This document shows positions 48,592-57,608 of a stretch of 64,000 nt of DNA, piece after piece. The stretch comes from Flavobacterium luteolum (GTDB lineage: Bacteria > Bacteroidota > Bacteroidia > Flavobacteriales > Flavobacteriaceae), in contig NZ_CP114286.1 of assembly GCF_027111275.1 (NCBI RefSeq), forward strand, positions 3,830,501-3,894,500. Reading direction: 5' to 3'. Below the pieces are notes generated by a model, which saw nothing but the letters and a program-made list of their open reading frames with translations, did not search any database and was not told the DNA's origin. The position numbers and the translations under genes were made by a program. The number at the start of each line of letters is the position of its first letter. Position 1 is the stretch's first letter.

Positions 48592-50922
48592 ATGATCAAA
48601 ATAAAACGCGGTAATTTTCTTCTTGTATTAATATTGCTTTCAGCTGTTAATGTAATGGCGCAAAAAAAAGTAATTCAAAGTAAAAACCTTATCCAGTATG
48701 TAGATCCAATGATTGGAACGGCAAAAATGGGACATACCTACCCAGGAGCAACAGTTCCTTTTGGGAGCGTGCAATTGAGTCCAGAAACCGATACAATTGC
48801 TTACAGTTTAAACGGAAAGTATAATGGTGAAGTTTATAAATATTGTGCAGGATATCAATATGAAGATAAAACGATTGTAGGTTTCAGTCACACGCATTTT
48901 AGCGGAACTGGACATTCAGATTTAGGCGATTTCTTGATTATGCCAACAACAGGAAAACTGCAATTAAATCCGGGCGTGGCGTCTAAACCATTGTATGGTT
49001 ATAGATCGGCATTTTCGCATGCAACAGAAAAAGCAGAACCCGCTTATTACAGTGTTTTTCTAGAAGATCATAAAATTAAAGCAGAATTGACCGCAACGAC
49101 TCGCGTTGGAATGCATCAATATACTTTTCCAAAATCTAATGAAGCCCATATTATTCTCGATTTGACTTCAGGAATTTACAATTACGATAAAAAGAATGTC
49201 TGGACATTTGTTCGTGTAGAAAACGATACTTTGATAACAGGATATCGCCAAACAAATGGCTGGGCAAGAACTAGAACGGTTTATTTTGCAATGTCATTTA
49301 ATAAACCAATTAAAAGTTATGGACAAGCAGCTCAGGAAAAAAGCGTTTATAGAGGTTTTTGGGGAAGATTTGATCAGACTAAAAATTTTCCAGAAATGGC
49401 AGGACAAAACCTAAAATTATTTTTTGATTTTGATACCAACGAAGGAGAGAAAATCAAAATGAAGATGGCATTGTCACCAGTCAGTTCTGCTGGAGCACTT
49501 GAAAATATGAAAAAAGAAACACCAGATTGGGATTTTGAAAAAGTAAAAAAACAAAGTCAGGAAGTTTGGAATAAAGAATTGAATAAAATTCAGATAGAAA
49601 CCATTCAAAAAGAAGATCGAGTCAATTTTTATACCGCAATGTATCATGCCTTTTTGGGACCAACAGAATACATGGATTTAGACGGAAGTTATAAAGGATT
49701 GGACATGAATGCTCACAAAGCTGAAAACTTTACAAATTATACCAGTTATTCACTTTGGGACACCTATCGTGCTTTGCATCCATTATTTAATATTGTGCAA
49801 CCCAAAAGAAATGGAGATATGGTGAGTTCCATGCTGGCACATTCAGAACAAAGTGTTCATAAAATGCTTCCAATCTGGTCGCATTATGCCAATGAAAATT
49901 GGTGTATGATTGGTTACCATTCGGTTTCTGTTGTAGCAGATGCTATTGTAAAAGGCAATATTAGTTTTGATGCTGAAAAAGCACTTCAGGCTTGTGTTAA
50001 TACTGCAAAAGTTCCATACTACGATGGATTGGAATTTTATATGAATAAAGGATATGTTCCAGAAGACAAAAGCGGTGCTTCGGTTTCTAAAACCTTAGAA
50101 TATGCTTATGATGACTGGGCAATTGCGCAAGCTGCAAAGAAATTGGGTAAAACCGAAATTTATAATGAATTCATCAATAGATCAAAAAATTATAAAAATG
50201 TTTACGATGAGAAAACAGGTTTTATGCGTCCGAAATTAAACGATGGGACTTTCAAGAAAGAATTTGATCCATTAGATACACACGGACAAGGTTTTATTGA
50301 AGGGAATTCTTGGAATTATAGCTTGTACGTTCCACAAGATCCAGCTGATATGATTCAATTGATGGGAGGAAATGAGAAATTTAAAGTCCGTTTAGATTCG
50401 TTATTCAATATGCATCTTCCAGATAAATATTTTGAAAATACTGAAGACATAACAAGAGACGGAATCATTGGAAATTATGTTCACGGAAACGAGCCTTCAC
50501 ACCATGTTGTCTATTTATACAATTGGACAGATTCTCCATGGAAAGCTCAAGATAAAATCAGAATGATTTTAAAAAAAATGTACAAAAATGGTGCTGATGG
50601 TCTAGGAGGAAATGACGATTTCGGGCAAATGAGCGCTTGGTATATTTTTAGCAGTTTAGGATTTTATCCAGTTGCTCCCGGTTCTGATGAATATGCATTG
50701 GGAAGTCCGCTACTGAAAAATGCTGTTTTGAATTTAGAAAACGGAAAAACTTTTGAAGTCGAAACCGTAAATCAATCTGATAAAAATGTATTTGTGAGCA
50801 AAGTTTTGCTGAACGGAAAGCAATTGGAGAAACAATTTTTAAAGCATTCAGATGTTATAAATGGAGGGAAGATTACGTTTTATATGAGCAACAAACCAAA
50901 TAAAAAGCAATATCAAAATTAG
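48592..50922 (+). CDS. GH92 family alpha-mannosidase
   Basis: A 776-residue exported exo-alpha-mannosidase (GH92, calcium-dependent inverting enzymes that trim alpha-1,2/1,3/1,4/1,6-mannose from N-glycans or yeast mannan). Signal peptide FLLVLILLSAVNVMAQ. Family blocks: VDPMIGTAKMGHTYPGATVP near the N-terminus, FSHTHFSGTGHSDLGDFLIM, NYTSYSLWDTYRALHP, LPIWSHYANENWCMIGYHSV, the catalytic-acid region FIEGNSWNYSLYVPQD and GLGGNDDFGQMSAWYIFSSL near the C-terminus. It stands alone rather than in a polysaccharide utilisation locus, with no SusC/D genes nearby. The likely substrate is host or environmental mannoglycans; linkage specificity cannot be told. Confidence 0.95.
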   Translation: MIKIKRGNFLLVLILLSAVNVMAQKKVIQSKNLIQYVDPMIGTAKMGHTYPGATVPFGSVQLSPETDTIAYSLNGKYNGEVYKYCAGYQYEDKTIVGFSHTHFSGTGHSDLGDFLIMPTTGKLQLNPGVASKPLYGYRSAFSHATEKAEPAYYSVFLEDHKIKAELTATTRVGMHQYTFPKSNEAHIILDLTSGIYNYDKKNVWTFVRVENDTLITGYRQTNGWARTRTVYFAMSFNKPIKSYGQAAQEKSVYRGFWGRFDQTKNFPEMAGQNLKLFFDFDTNEGEKIKMKMALSPVSSAGALENMKKETPDWDFEKVKKQSQEVWNKELNKIQIETIQKEDRVNFYTAMYHAFLGPTEYMDLDGSYKGLDMNAHKAENFTNYTSYSLWDTYRALHPLFNIVQPKRNGDMVSSMLAHSEQSVHKMLPIWSHYANENWCMIGYHSVSVVADAIVKGNISFDAEKALQACVNTAKVPYYDGLEFYMNKGYVPEDKSGASVSKTLEYAYDDWAIAQAAKKLGKTEIYNEFINRSKNYKNVYDEKTGFMRPKLNDGTFKKEFDPLDTHGQGFIEGNSWNYSLYVPQDPADMIQLMGGNEKFKVRLDSLFNMHLPDKYFENTEDITRDGIIGNYVHGNEPSHHVVYLYNWTDSPWKAQDKIRMILKKMYKNGADGLGGNDDFGQMSAWYIFSSLGFYPVAPGSDEYALGSPLLKNAVLNLENGKTFEVETVNQSDKNVFVSKVLLNGKQLEKQFLKHSDVINGGKITFYMSNKPNKKQYQN

Positions 50923-50931
50923 TTTTACGTC

Positions 50932-50999
50932 TGTCACCCTGAGCGAAGTCGAAGGGCTTTATAGCTTAAAAAAGGCTTCGACTCCGCTCAGCCTGACAA
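50932..50999. repeat. Short inverted repeat, GTCACCCTGAGC family, copy 2
   Basis: Arms TGTCACCCTGAGCGAAGTCG and CGACTCCGCTCAGCCTGACA, the same as at 9684-9742, with a different loop (GGCTTTATAGCTTAAAAAAG). A further fragment with TTCGTGAAAATTTGTGTAAT words follows at about 51017-51062. Confidence 0.82.
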
Positions 51000-51092
51000 A
51001 TGATAATATTTTAATTCGTGAAAATTTGTGTAATTCGTGGCTAAACAACAAAAAACTTCACGAAATTTGCACTTCAAATAAAGACAATCAAT

Positions 51093-51536
51093 ATGAAGAT
51101 CAATTTAAAATCAGGAATAGATAAACTGCTTTTCGGAATGAAGCAGAATGACGTAACAGCTGTTTTAGGAAAACCTGATAAAAATTATAAAGACGAAGAT
51201 GACAACGTGATTTTTGTTTATAATGCATATAAAATCAGATTGACATTTTATCAGGAAGAAGGTATGAAATTAGGTTATTTAGTAGCTTCAAGTAATGATC
51301 TAGAAGTTTTCGGATTCAAATTAATCGGAAGAAAAATTGCTGATGTAAAGAAAGATTTTGCTGCAAAAGGAATTACAAAGTACAATCAAGAAACTTTTGA
51401 TACTTTCGAAAATTACTTCAACGAAGACAATTGGTTTATCCTTCAAACAGAATTTGATGAGGTGGTGAAGTTTGAAATTGGCGCAATTATCAATAGCAAA
51501 GACGAATTTGACTGGAAATTTCCTGTGAAGAAATAG
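51093..51536 (+). CDS. Hypothetical protein
   Basis: A 147-residue soluble protein that I do not recognise. It begins NLKSGIDKLLFGMKQNDVTAV and continues LGKPDKNYKDEDDNVIFVYN, a pattern similar to SmpA/OmlA-type ('G.....V...LG.P') small alpha/beta modules, but there is no signal peptide or lipobox. Later parts (FKLIGRKIADVKKDFAAKGI, FENYFNEDNWFILQTEFDEV) look like a second copy of the same module, as 'G....DV...F...G', so the protein may be an internal duplication. It is flanked by repeat elements on both sides and is probably monocistronic. Confidence 0.72.
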   Translation: MKINLKSGIDKLLFGMKQNDVTAVLGKPDKNYKDEDDNVIFVYNAYKIRLTFYQEEGMKLGYLVASSNDLEVFGFKLIGRKIADVKKDFAAKGITKYNQETFDTFENYFNEDNWFILQTEFDEVVKFEIGAIINSKDEFDWKFPVKK

Positions 51537-51546
51537 CATATTTTTT

Positions 51547-51646
51547 GTCATCCTGAGGAACGAAGGATCACACAAGAAGCTCCGCAAAGTATGTCGGACA
51601 ATCTTTGTCGATTTACGTGTGTGATCCTTCGTTCCTCAGGATGACA
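51547..51646. repeat. Inverted-repeat element, 100-bp family, copy 3
   Basis: Arms GTCATCCTGAGGAACGAAGG(ATCACAC) and complement, with a centre AAGAAGCTCCGCAAAGTATG ... CAATCTTTGTCGATTTACG. The centre resembles copies 1 and 2, while the arms are changed in step. Confidence 0.9.
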
Positions 51647-51653
51647 AACAATA

Positions 51654-51688
51654 AAAAAAACCGACAATCACTTGTCGGTTTTTTTTAT
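51654..51688. terminator. Bidirectional terminator
   Basis: Stem AAACCGACAA/TTGTCGGTTT with A and T runs on both sides. It lies between the convergent hypothetical and M61 peptidase genes. Confidence 0.88.
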
Positions 51689-51704
51689 TGTCTTTAAAAA
51701 GAAA

Positions 51705-53561
51705 TTATCCTTTTAACCAAGCATTTTTAAGTTTCTCTTTTGAAGCATCAGTTGCTTTAAAAGTTTCAGATTCTTCAAATGGTAACTTTACGGTTCCTTT
51801 GATGGTTTCTTCTTTTCCGCCACGTTTTACTTTCAAAGTGATTGGGTCATTATCTTTCCAGTTTTCACTTTCAGTAATCAAATCATAAATGTTATCTAAA
51901 TTATATGATTTATTGTTTACAGCTAAGATTTTATCTCCACCTTTTAAATTTAAGTTTTTGAAGAATTCAATTGATTCTGATTCAGGACGAACAGCAATTT
52001 CTTTTGTTGCTTTGTCAATAGTAATATTTGGAGTTTGTCCTTTAATAAACGGATTTCCTGTTTTTTTCTCCATTGCTTTGGTCACACCAACTTTAGCTAA
52101 ATAGAAATCGTAAGGAATTGGAGTCGTTCCAGCAACATATTTGTTTAAAAATTCTCCAACTTCAGGGTAAGTTAAAGAAGTGATTTTAGCGAATAATTCA
52201 TCATCATTAAATGGTTTTTCAACACCATATTCGTCAGATAATTTATGCATTAAGTCAAGAATTCCTCTTTCTCCATTACTTTTTTCTCTAATGATAATAT
52301 CGATGCACATACCAATTAAAGCTCCTTTTTGGTATACGTTTAAGTATTGGTCTTTGTAAGGCTGTTCTAATACATTTTTACTCATTACAGTAAATGACAT
52401 TGTATCATTTAAGCCCTTAGCTTGCTCAATTTTATCGGCAATACGAGAGTAGAATTCAGCTTCGTCAATCAAACCTTGGTTGATTTGGAAAAGATTTGCA
52501 AAATATTCTGTTACCCCTTCATACATCCATAAATGCTCAGACATTTTTGGTGCATTGTAATCAAAAAACTGAATTTCTTTTGAATGAATAGTTAATGGAG
52601 TAACAATGTGGAAGAATTCGTGAGAAACTACATCTTTCATAGATTCTACTAATTTTTCTTTTGGCATCGATTCTGGTAAAACGACAGTTGTAGCAGTTGG
52701 ATGCTCTAAAGCTCCAAAACCATGTGCATCGTCTTTTGCCATGCTTGATAAGTATAATAACACCGTATATTTTTTAGTAGAATTTACTTTTCCTAAAAAG
52801 TTTTTCTGTGCTGTCATCATTGTTTTCATCTCTGGAGTGATGCTTTCAGCTGTATATTTTCCAGTAGGAGAGTACACAGCAATTAAGATGTCCATTCCGT
52901 TTACATTAAAAGTAGTGTAGTCAGGTTTAGAATACATAATTGGGTTTTCTACCAAAATAGCATAACGAGCAGTGGTAAACACATCAGAAGTATTGCTTGC
53001 ATCTTGATCTGTCATAGAAGTTGCTCCCCAAAGTGTTTCAGGATGCGTGATAGTAACTTTGTACGGAACGTCTAATTTGTCTTTAAAATATCCGACAAAA
53101 CCATGCGTGTTAACCATGAAATTTTTTCCTGCATCGATATTTGTTCCTGCTGGAGAAAAAACGTCATCATTTCCAAATCCAGTTCCTTTTTCAGTATCGA
53201 AAGAATCGTTTACTAAATAAGTGATTTTTTTTAGTGCTTTTGCGTTTGAAATAGACCAAGAATTATCGTCTAATCTTTTTACTGTAAGCGGATTTCCTTT
53301 AGCATCAAATGCCTTGAAATCTTCTGAGTATTTTCCGTAATTATCTGTTGAATAAGTACCAGGGACAGTTTTTGGAATACTGTAAACAACTTCATCTGTT
53401 TTAAAGGCTGGCGGTGTAACGGTTACCAAAACTTTATCATCTTTAACATCGGTTAAATTGATATTCACTTCAACGATATTGCTTTTTGCGGCTCCAGTGC
53501 TCCCTGTTTTACAGCTCCAAAAGGTGACCGCTAGAGTTAAGGTGTAAAGTATTTTTTTCAT
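51705..53561 (-). CDS. M61 family metallopeptidase lipoprotein with PDZ domain
   Basis: Zinc aminopeptidase-like enzyme of 618 residues. I start it at the internal ATG (53561), which gives a lipoprotein signal MKKILYTLTLAVTFWSC; the longer frame adds 11 residues before it. Order: N-terminal beta domain (about 25-190), catalytic thermolysin-like domain with VVSHEFFHIVTPL (HExxH, about residue 316) and the downstream Glu in WMYEGVTEYFANLF, helical region, and a C-terminal PDZ domain (about 515-600; NLNLKGGDKILAVNNKSY). M61 peptidases (glycyl aminopeptidase family) act in the periplasm or at the surface. It is monocistronic with terminators on both sides. Confidence 0.93.
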   Translation of the reverse strand: MKKILYTLTLAVTFWSCKTGSTGAAKSNIVEVNINLTDVKDDKVLVTVTPPAFKTDEVVYSIPKTVPGTYSTDNYGKYSEDFKAFDAKGNPLTVKRLDDNSWSISNAKALKKITYLVNDSFDTEKGTGFGNDDVFSPAGTNIDAGKNFMVNTHGFVGYFKDKLDVPYKVTITHPETLWGATSMTDQDASNTSDVFTTARYAILVENPIMYSKPDYTTFNVNGMDILIAVYSPTGKYTAESITPEMKTMMTAQKNFLGKVNSTKKYTVLLYLSSMAKDDAHGFGALEHPTATTVVLPESMPKEKLVESMKDVVSHEFFHIVTPLTIHSKEIQFFDYNAPKMSEHLWMYEGVTEYFANLFQINQGLIDEAEFYSRIADKIEQAKGLNDTMSFTVMSKNVLEQPYKDQYLNVYQKGALIGMCIDIIIREKSNGERGILDLMHKLSDEYGVEKPFNDDELFAKITSLTYPEVGEFLNKYVAGTTPIPYDFYLAKVGVTKAMEKKTGNPFIKGQTPNITIDKATKEIAVRPESESIEFFKNLNLKGGDKILAVNNKSYNLDNIYDLITESENWKDNDPITLKVKRGGKEETIKGTVKLPFEESETFKATDASKEKLKNAWLKG

Positions 53562-53641
53562 TTCTATATGTTTAGTTAATTGTATTTGACTCAAAAATCA
53601 CCAAAAAGTTACTAAAAAATTACATTAAATTGAAACATAAA

Positions 53642-53671
53642 AAAAAACTCCTGAAAAACAGGAGTTTTATG
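53642..53671 (-). terminator. Terminator after the DUF2805 gene
   Basis: Stem AAAACTCCTG/CAGGAGTTTT with an AAAAA loop. On the minus strand it is followed by a T run. Confidence 0.85.
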
Positions 53672-53950
53672 TTAGTCTAATTTATTCTTGATATAATATT
53701 TTCCGTCCAAATCTTCATCAAAATCATCTATTTTAACAGGTTTTGGTTTTGGTTTATTTGCAATTGCCTTCTTTTTCCACATCTCAAATTTTTCAAGAGG
53801 CATTTTCTTTTTCATGATGTCTAGGACTTCTTTTTCTGCCAATCCAAATTCTTTCTTTATAATTTCAAATGGATTTCTTTCTTCTAAAGCTAACGAAACA
53901 AGTCTTTCAATTTGTTCCGGAGTTAATTCTTTGCGGCTACTCTTTTTCAT
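53672..53950 (-). CDS. TIGR03643/DUF2805 family protein
   Basis: A 92-residue basic protein. It has the family core LTPEQIERLVSLALEERNPF, then EIIKKEFGLAEKEVLDIMKK, which resembles a helix-turn-helix-like fold, then MPLEKFEMWKKKAIANKPKP and a C-terminal acidic/aromatic tail (KIDDFDEDLDGKYYIKN). The family is widespread in Bacteroidetes and marine bacteria and uncharacterised; the HTH-like look suggests nucleic-acid binding but is unproven. No signal peptide. It is followed by its own terminator, which lies right at the stop codon, and is probably monocistronic. Confidence 0.88.
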   Translation of the reverse strand: MKKSSRKELTPEQIERLVSLALEERNPFEIIKKEFGLAEKEVLDIMKKKMPLEKFEMWKKKAIANKPKPKPVKIDDFDEDLDGKYYIKNKLD

Positions 53951-54071
53951 CTCGTGAAAATTAATTCAAAATAGGGTGTTAATTATTAATAGATTGATTT
54001 TCAATTCTTGTATCAATATTAAAAAAAAAAATAATAAGTTGGTTCAGTAAAGTGCACTTTTTTTAGAGAAT

Positions 54072-54899
54072 TTAGCTGTTTTTAAAGGATCTTGATTTTT
54101 GAAATGGAATTTTTAGCAGATTCTTCAATTCATTGTTTTCTTCTGGAAGCATATGAGTGTCTACACCGTATACCAGCTGCTCTTTGGGTAAGTAAGAGAA
54201 TGTTCCAAAAAGTCTGTCCCATATAGAAAAAATATTTCCATAATTACTATCGGTGTAAGGCAGCACATAATGATGATGTACTTTATGCATATTCGGAGAA
54301 ACAATGAAATAGCTTAAGAATATATCCAGCTTTTCAGGAAGCGAAATATTGGCATGATTAAATTGTGATGCGATAACCGATAATGACTGATAAAGAAAAA
54401 CCATCCACATTGGTGTTCCAACAATTAAAACTCCTAAAGTGGTAAAAACAAAACGAACTACGCTTTCTCCAGGATGGTGTCTATTGGCTGTCGTAGTATC
54501 AATCCAAGTATCTGTATGATGCACCAAATGAAATTGCCAGAGAATTTTTACTTTGTGTTCTACTAGATGAGCTAAATAAGCTCCAATTAAATCCAAAAGT
54601 AATAAACCAATTATAGTATATAGCCAGATTGGCATTTTTGGGAGCCATTGCAGAATTCCGAAATTATGTTCGATTGTCCAAGCAGCAGTTCTTATTAAAA
54701 TAAATGCTAGAATAAAGTTGACGACAATGGTAGTGAAGGTGAAAAAGAAATTTATTCCAGCGTGAGGCCATTTTTTATAGTGCATTTTAAACAGGGGAAA
54801 ACTGTTTTCAATAAGCCAGAAAATAGTAATGCCTCCAACCAAAATAAGGCTTCTGTGAGAAGAAGGAATGGTACTGAAGTAAGAAATGATTTCGTTCAT
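54072..54899 (-). CDS. Fatty acid hydroxylase / sterol desaturase family protein
   Basis: Di-iron integral membrane oxygenase of 275 residues (start at 54899; an upstream ATG would add 23 residues of doubtful sequence). It has about five membrane helices and the histidine clusters of the family: HLVEHKVKILWQFHLVHHTD (HX4H then HXXHH, about residues 110-130), NRHHPGE, and NMHKVHHHYVLPYTD (about 204-218). The eight-histidine motif binds two irons. Members hydroxylate or desaturate fatty acids, sphingolipids, sterols or carotenoids; the substrate here is not predictable. It heads a set of four other membrane-protein genes on the same strand, but is separated from the next by 125 bp. Confidence 0.92.
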   Translation of the reverse strand: MNEIISYFSTIPSSHRSLILVGGITIFWLIENSFPLFKMHYKKWPHAGINFFFTFTTIVVNFILAFILIRTAAWTIEHNFGILQWLPKMPIWLYTIIGLLLLDLIGAYLAHLVEHKVKILWQFHLVHHTDTWIDTTTANRHHPGESVVRFVFTTLGVLIVGTPMWMVFLYQSLSVIASQFNHANISLPEKLDIFLSYFIVSPNMHKVHHHYVLPYTDSNYGNIFSIWDRLFGTFSYLPKEQLVYGVDTHMLPEENNELKNLLKIPFQKSRSFKNS

Positions 54900-55024
54900 A
54901 ATACATAAATATTTGAGTTGAAATAAAATTTTCTTGTCGATTTCATCCAAACAAAAAGAGAAAATCAAATATAAATATATCAGATTTTCTCTTTCGAATT
55001 TAATTATGTACTAATAATTGCGTA

Positions 55025-55264
55025 TTATTTTTTGATGAGGCTAATTATAAATAATAAAACCCATGCACCCCCTACAGCAATCAGAATCTGCCACAGAAGG
55101 CCTCCGCCTCCAATACCAAGTTTTCCGGCAATCCATCCTCCGATAAAACCTCCTATGATTCCGACGATAATATTGCCAATTAAACCAAAGCCGGCACCTT
55201 TCCAGATTTGACCAGCTAGCCATCCAGAAATGGCACCTATAAGTAAGAAATATAAAAATTCCAT
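55025..55264 (-). CDS. GlsB/YeaQ/YmgE family stress membrane protein
   Basis: A 79-residue protein made of three glycine-rich membrane helices: FLYFLLIGAISGWLAGQIW, GFGLIGNIIVGIIGGFIGG and LLWQILIAVGGAWVLLFIIS. This glycine-zipper pattern, with WLAGQIWKGAGFGLIGN, is the signature of the transglycosylase-associated GlsB/YeaQ/YmgE family, which is induced by envelope or general stress in many bacteria with no established activity. It begins 40 bp after the aquaporin gene on the same strand, so the two may be co-transcribed, possibly in an osmotic-stress setting. Confidence 0.93.
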   Translation of the reverse strand: MEFLYFLLIGAISGWLAGQIWKGAGFGLIGNIIVGIIGGFIGGWIAGKLGIGGGGLLWQILIAVGGAWVLLFIISLIKK

Positions 55265-55304
55265 ATTTTTTTTTTTATGATGTGTCGATTTCTTCTTTCA
55301 GCTA

Positions 55305-56012
55305 CTATGCTTCTGCATGATTTTGAAGCAGTGTTTTATATAGAAAACCTGCAGCTAATGCACCAAGAATAGGGGCGACCCAAAACAGCCAAACCTGAGA
55401 TAATGGTTCTCCTCCAACAAAAATTGCCTGAGATAAAGATCTCGCTGGATTTACAGAAGTGTTCGTAATTGGAATACTGATTAAGTGTATTAAAGTCAGT
55501 GCCAAACCAATTGCGATTCCAGCAAATCTGCCATTTGCAAATTTATCAGTTGCTCCTAAAATCACCAATAAAAAGAATAATGTAAGGACAAATTCTGCAA
55601 TAAAAGCAGATTGTAACGAATAACCATCAGGAGAAAAAGCTCCAAAACCATTAGATGCAAAGGCGCCAGCTTTTGTATTGTCTATTGCAAAACCAGCCTT
55701 TCCAGAAGCTATTGTGTATAAAGTTCCTGCAGCTGCTGCGGCTCCAACACATTGTGCAATAATATACGGAATAAGATCTTTGGCAGAAAATCTTCCGCCA
55801 GCCCATAAACCAAAAGAAACAGCGGGATTAAAGTGACCACCAGAAATATGGCCAACAGCATAAGCCATTGTAAGCACAGTTAAACCAAATGCCAGCGCAA
55901 CACCAGCAAATCCAATTCCTAGGTCAGGAATTCCGGCAGCAAAAATAGCACTTCCGCATCCTCCAAAAACAAGCCAATAAGTTCCAAAAAACTCTGCAAA
56001 TAATTTTTTCAT
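55305..56012 (-). CDS. aqpZ: Aquaporin Z
   Basis: Water channel of 235 residues with six membrane helices and two NPA half-helices: [11 protein letters not shown] (about residues 59-69) and [12 protein letters not shown] (about 185-196). The selectivity-filter positions look like AqpZ (Arg in NPAR, His in [13 protein letters not shown]), so a water-selective rather than glycerol channel is favoured. The N-terminal [20 protein letters not shown] is typical. It follows DoxX by 25 bp and precedes the GlsB gene by 40 bp, suggesting a small osmotic/envelope operon. Confidence 0.96.
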   Translation of the reverse strand: MKKLFAEFFGTYWLVFGGCGSAIFAAGIPDLGIGFAGVALAFGLTVLTMAYAVGHISGGHFNPAVSFGLWAGGRFSAKDLIPYIIAQCVGAAAAAGTLYTIASGKAGFAIDNTKAGAFASNGFGAFSPDGYSLQSAFIAEFVLTLFFLLVILGATDKFANGRFAGIAIGLALTLIHLISIPITNTSVNPARSLSQAIFVGGEPLSQVWLFWVAPILGALAAGFLYKTLLQNHAEA

Positions 56013-56037
56013 AATAAAATAATTTAATGGTTAATGT

Positions 56038-56394
56038 TTAGAATGTATATTGGTAAGCCCAATAAATTAAAACAAATTGTAAGGGCAAACGTACAAATAA
56101 AATCCATCTTGGTAAACCAAAACCTGCTTTTTTATTTTGAAACATGTACAAATTGGCAGGGAAAACAGCAATTAACAGCACTATAATTCCCCACGCGGCA
56201 AAATTTGATGAAAAAGGCAGGACTAAAAAGATGCCCAGAATAATCTCGGCGGCACCACTTAAAATATTTATTAATTTGGGGTTTTTAAATGCGGGTGGAA
56301 TGATTTTTATATACATTCCAGGATTTCTAAAATGATTTAGCCCAGCAAGAATATAAAGGAAAGCCATTAAATACAAATGCCAAGGTAGAATCAT
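56038..56394 (-). CDS. DoxX family membrane protein
   Basis: A 118-residue protein with four predicted membrane helices: LYLMAFLYILAGLNHFRNP, KLINILSGAAEIILGIFLVL, NFAAWGIIVLLIAVFPANLY and a final FVLIYWAYQY. The motif AGLNHFRNPGMYIKIIPP is the recurring start of the short DoxX-like proteins of Bacteroidetes. The family is linked to redox or membrane-integrity functions in other bacteria, with no defined role here. It sits between an EamA transporter (87 bp upstream) and aqpZ (25 bp downstream) on the same strand. Confidence 0.9.
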   Translation of the reverse strand: MILPWHLYLMAFLYILAGLNHFRNPGMYIKIIPPAFKNPKLINILSGAAEIILGIFLVLPFSSNFAAWGIIVLLIAVFPANLYMFQNKKAGFGLPRWILFVRLPLQFVLIYWAYQYTF

Positions 56395-56481
56395 GATATC
56401 TAATTGTTTATCACGAATTTATAAAAAAATTAACAATTATTGCATTACAGTACTTCTTTTTTTGAAACTATGTATTTTGAG

Positions 56482-57384
56482 TTATTTTTTTGACTTGAAA
56501 TTTACATTCATAATAATTATGGCCAGAATAATTAATGCAATACCAAGCCATTGAGAAAAGATTACTTTCTCGTTTAATAAAACATAAGCCATCATTACAG
56601 AAACTGGCAGTTCAAGGGCAGACACAATGCTTCCCAGTCCGATTCCAGTTAACGGAAATCCAGCTGTCATTAATAGGGGTGGAATGATAGTTCCGAATAG
56701 TGCCAATACAATTCCCCATTTTAAGAAGATTTCCATATTGAAGGCTGTAACCTGCGTTGCAAAAGCAAACGAAAATACAATTATAGCTCCACCTAAAAGC
56801 ATATAAAGGCTTCTTTGCGCAGACGAAATTTCGGTTGCAACACTATTAGCAGTAAACATAGTTGTAGTGAAAGACGCAGCAGCCAACATTCCCCAAACTA
56901 AACCTCTCCAGTCTAATTGGATATCACTATTGATAATATTTGTGGCTAAAACAGTTCCGAAAAGTACAATAAAGACAGCAATGACTTTTTGTTTTGAAGG
57001 CAGTTTTTTTTCTAAAATCATTTCAAGTAAAACACCCATCCAAACGGTTTGCATCAATAAAACGATTCCGATAGAAACAGGAATGTATTTTACAGCCAAA
57101 TAATAAAATAGGCTGGTCATTCCTAATGAAGTTCCTGCAAGCATTAAACTGAAAATATTTTTACGAGATGCTTTTATGGCAGGTTTGTTTTTATTTTTAA
57201 TGCGCTGAAAAAGATTGATTAGAAGAATTCCAAGAATTCCGTAAATAAATTGTGAGGTCGTTACTTCTGCAGTTGTGTAGCCTTCAGAATAAGCTATTTT
57301 TACAAAAGTAGCTAGCATTCCGTAAGTAGTTGCTCCCAAAGCAACAAGAAAAACACCTTTTAATACATTATTTTGCGACGTCAT
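56482..57384 (-). CDS. DMT superfamily EamA-type transporter
   Basis: A 300-residue inner-membrane protein with ten helices in two EamA repeats. Repeat 1 includes GVFLVALGATTYGMLATFVK and YLAVKYIPVSIGIVLLMQTVWMGVLLEMI; repeat 2 includes WRGLVWGMLAAASFTTTMFT and FPLTGIGLGSIVSALELPVSVMMAYVLLNE. The second-repeat ELP-(14)-NE phrase is typical of drug/metabolite exporters such as RhaT/YdcZ relatives. The substrate (amino acid, nucleobase or drug) cannot be inferred. Its start is preceded by an A/T-rich region of about 155 bp up to the terminator of the PPIase operon. Confidence 0.92.
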   Translation of the reverse strand: MTSQNNVLKGVFLVALGATTYGMLATFVKIAYSEGYTTAEVTTSQFIYGILGILLINLFQRIKNKNKPAIKASRKNIFSLMLAGTSLGMTSLFYYLAVKYIPVSIGIVLLMQTVWMGVLLEMILEKKLPSKQKVIAVFIVLFGTVLATNIINSDIQLDWRGLVWGMLAAASFTTTMFTANSVATEISSAQRSLYMLLGGAIIVFSFAFATQVTAFNMEIFLKWGIVLALFGTIIPPLLMTAGFPLTGIGLGSIVSALELPVSVMMAYVLLNEKVIFSQWLGIALIILAIIIMNVNFKSKK

Positions 57385-57538
57385 AAATTATCTCTTTTTA
57401 AAAAATTAAGCCGGCAAAGGTAAGCTATTTTGTTTAGGATTCTCTTGTACTATGTTGAAAATAGTGATTTAATTACAATAGAATTGGTTTTTAAAGGCTT
57501 AAATTAGGAATTCATTAAAAAACGAGATACCGAAAAAC

Positions 57539-57575
57539 AAAAAAGCCATCAAAAATAATTCTGATGGCTTTTTAT
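57539..57575 (-). terminator. Terminator of the nrnA-gldI-PPIase operon
   Basis: Stem AAAAGCCATCA/TGATGGCTTTT with a 10-base loop and a T run on the minus strand. Confidence 0.85.
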
Positions 57576-57608
57576 ATGTATAAAGAATTAATCTTCTTTG
57601 TTTCCTAA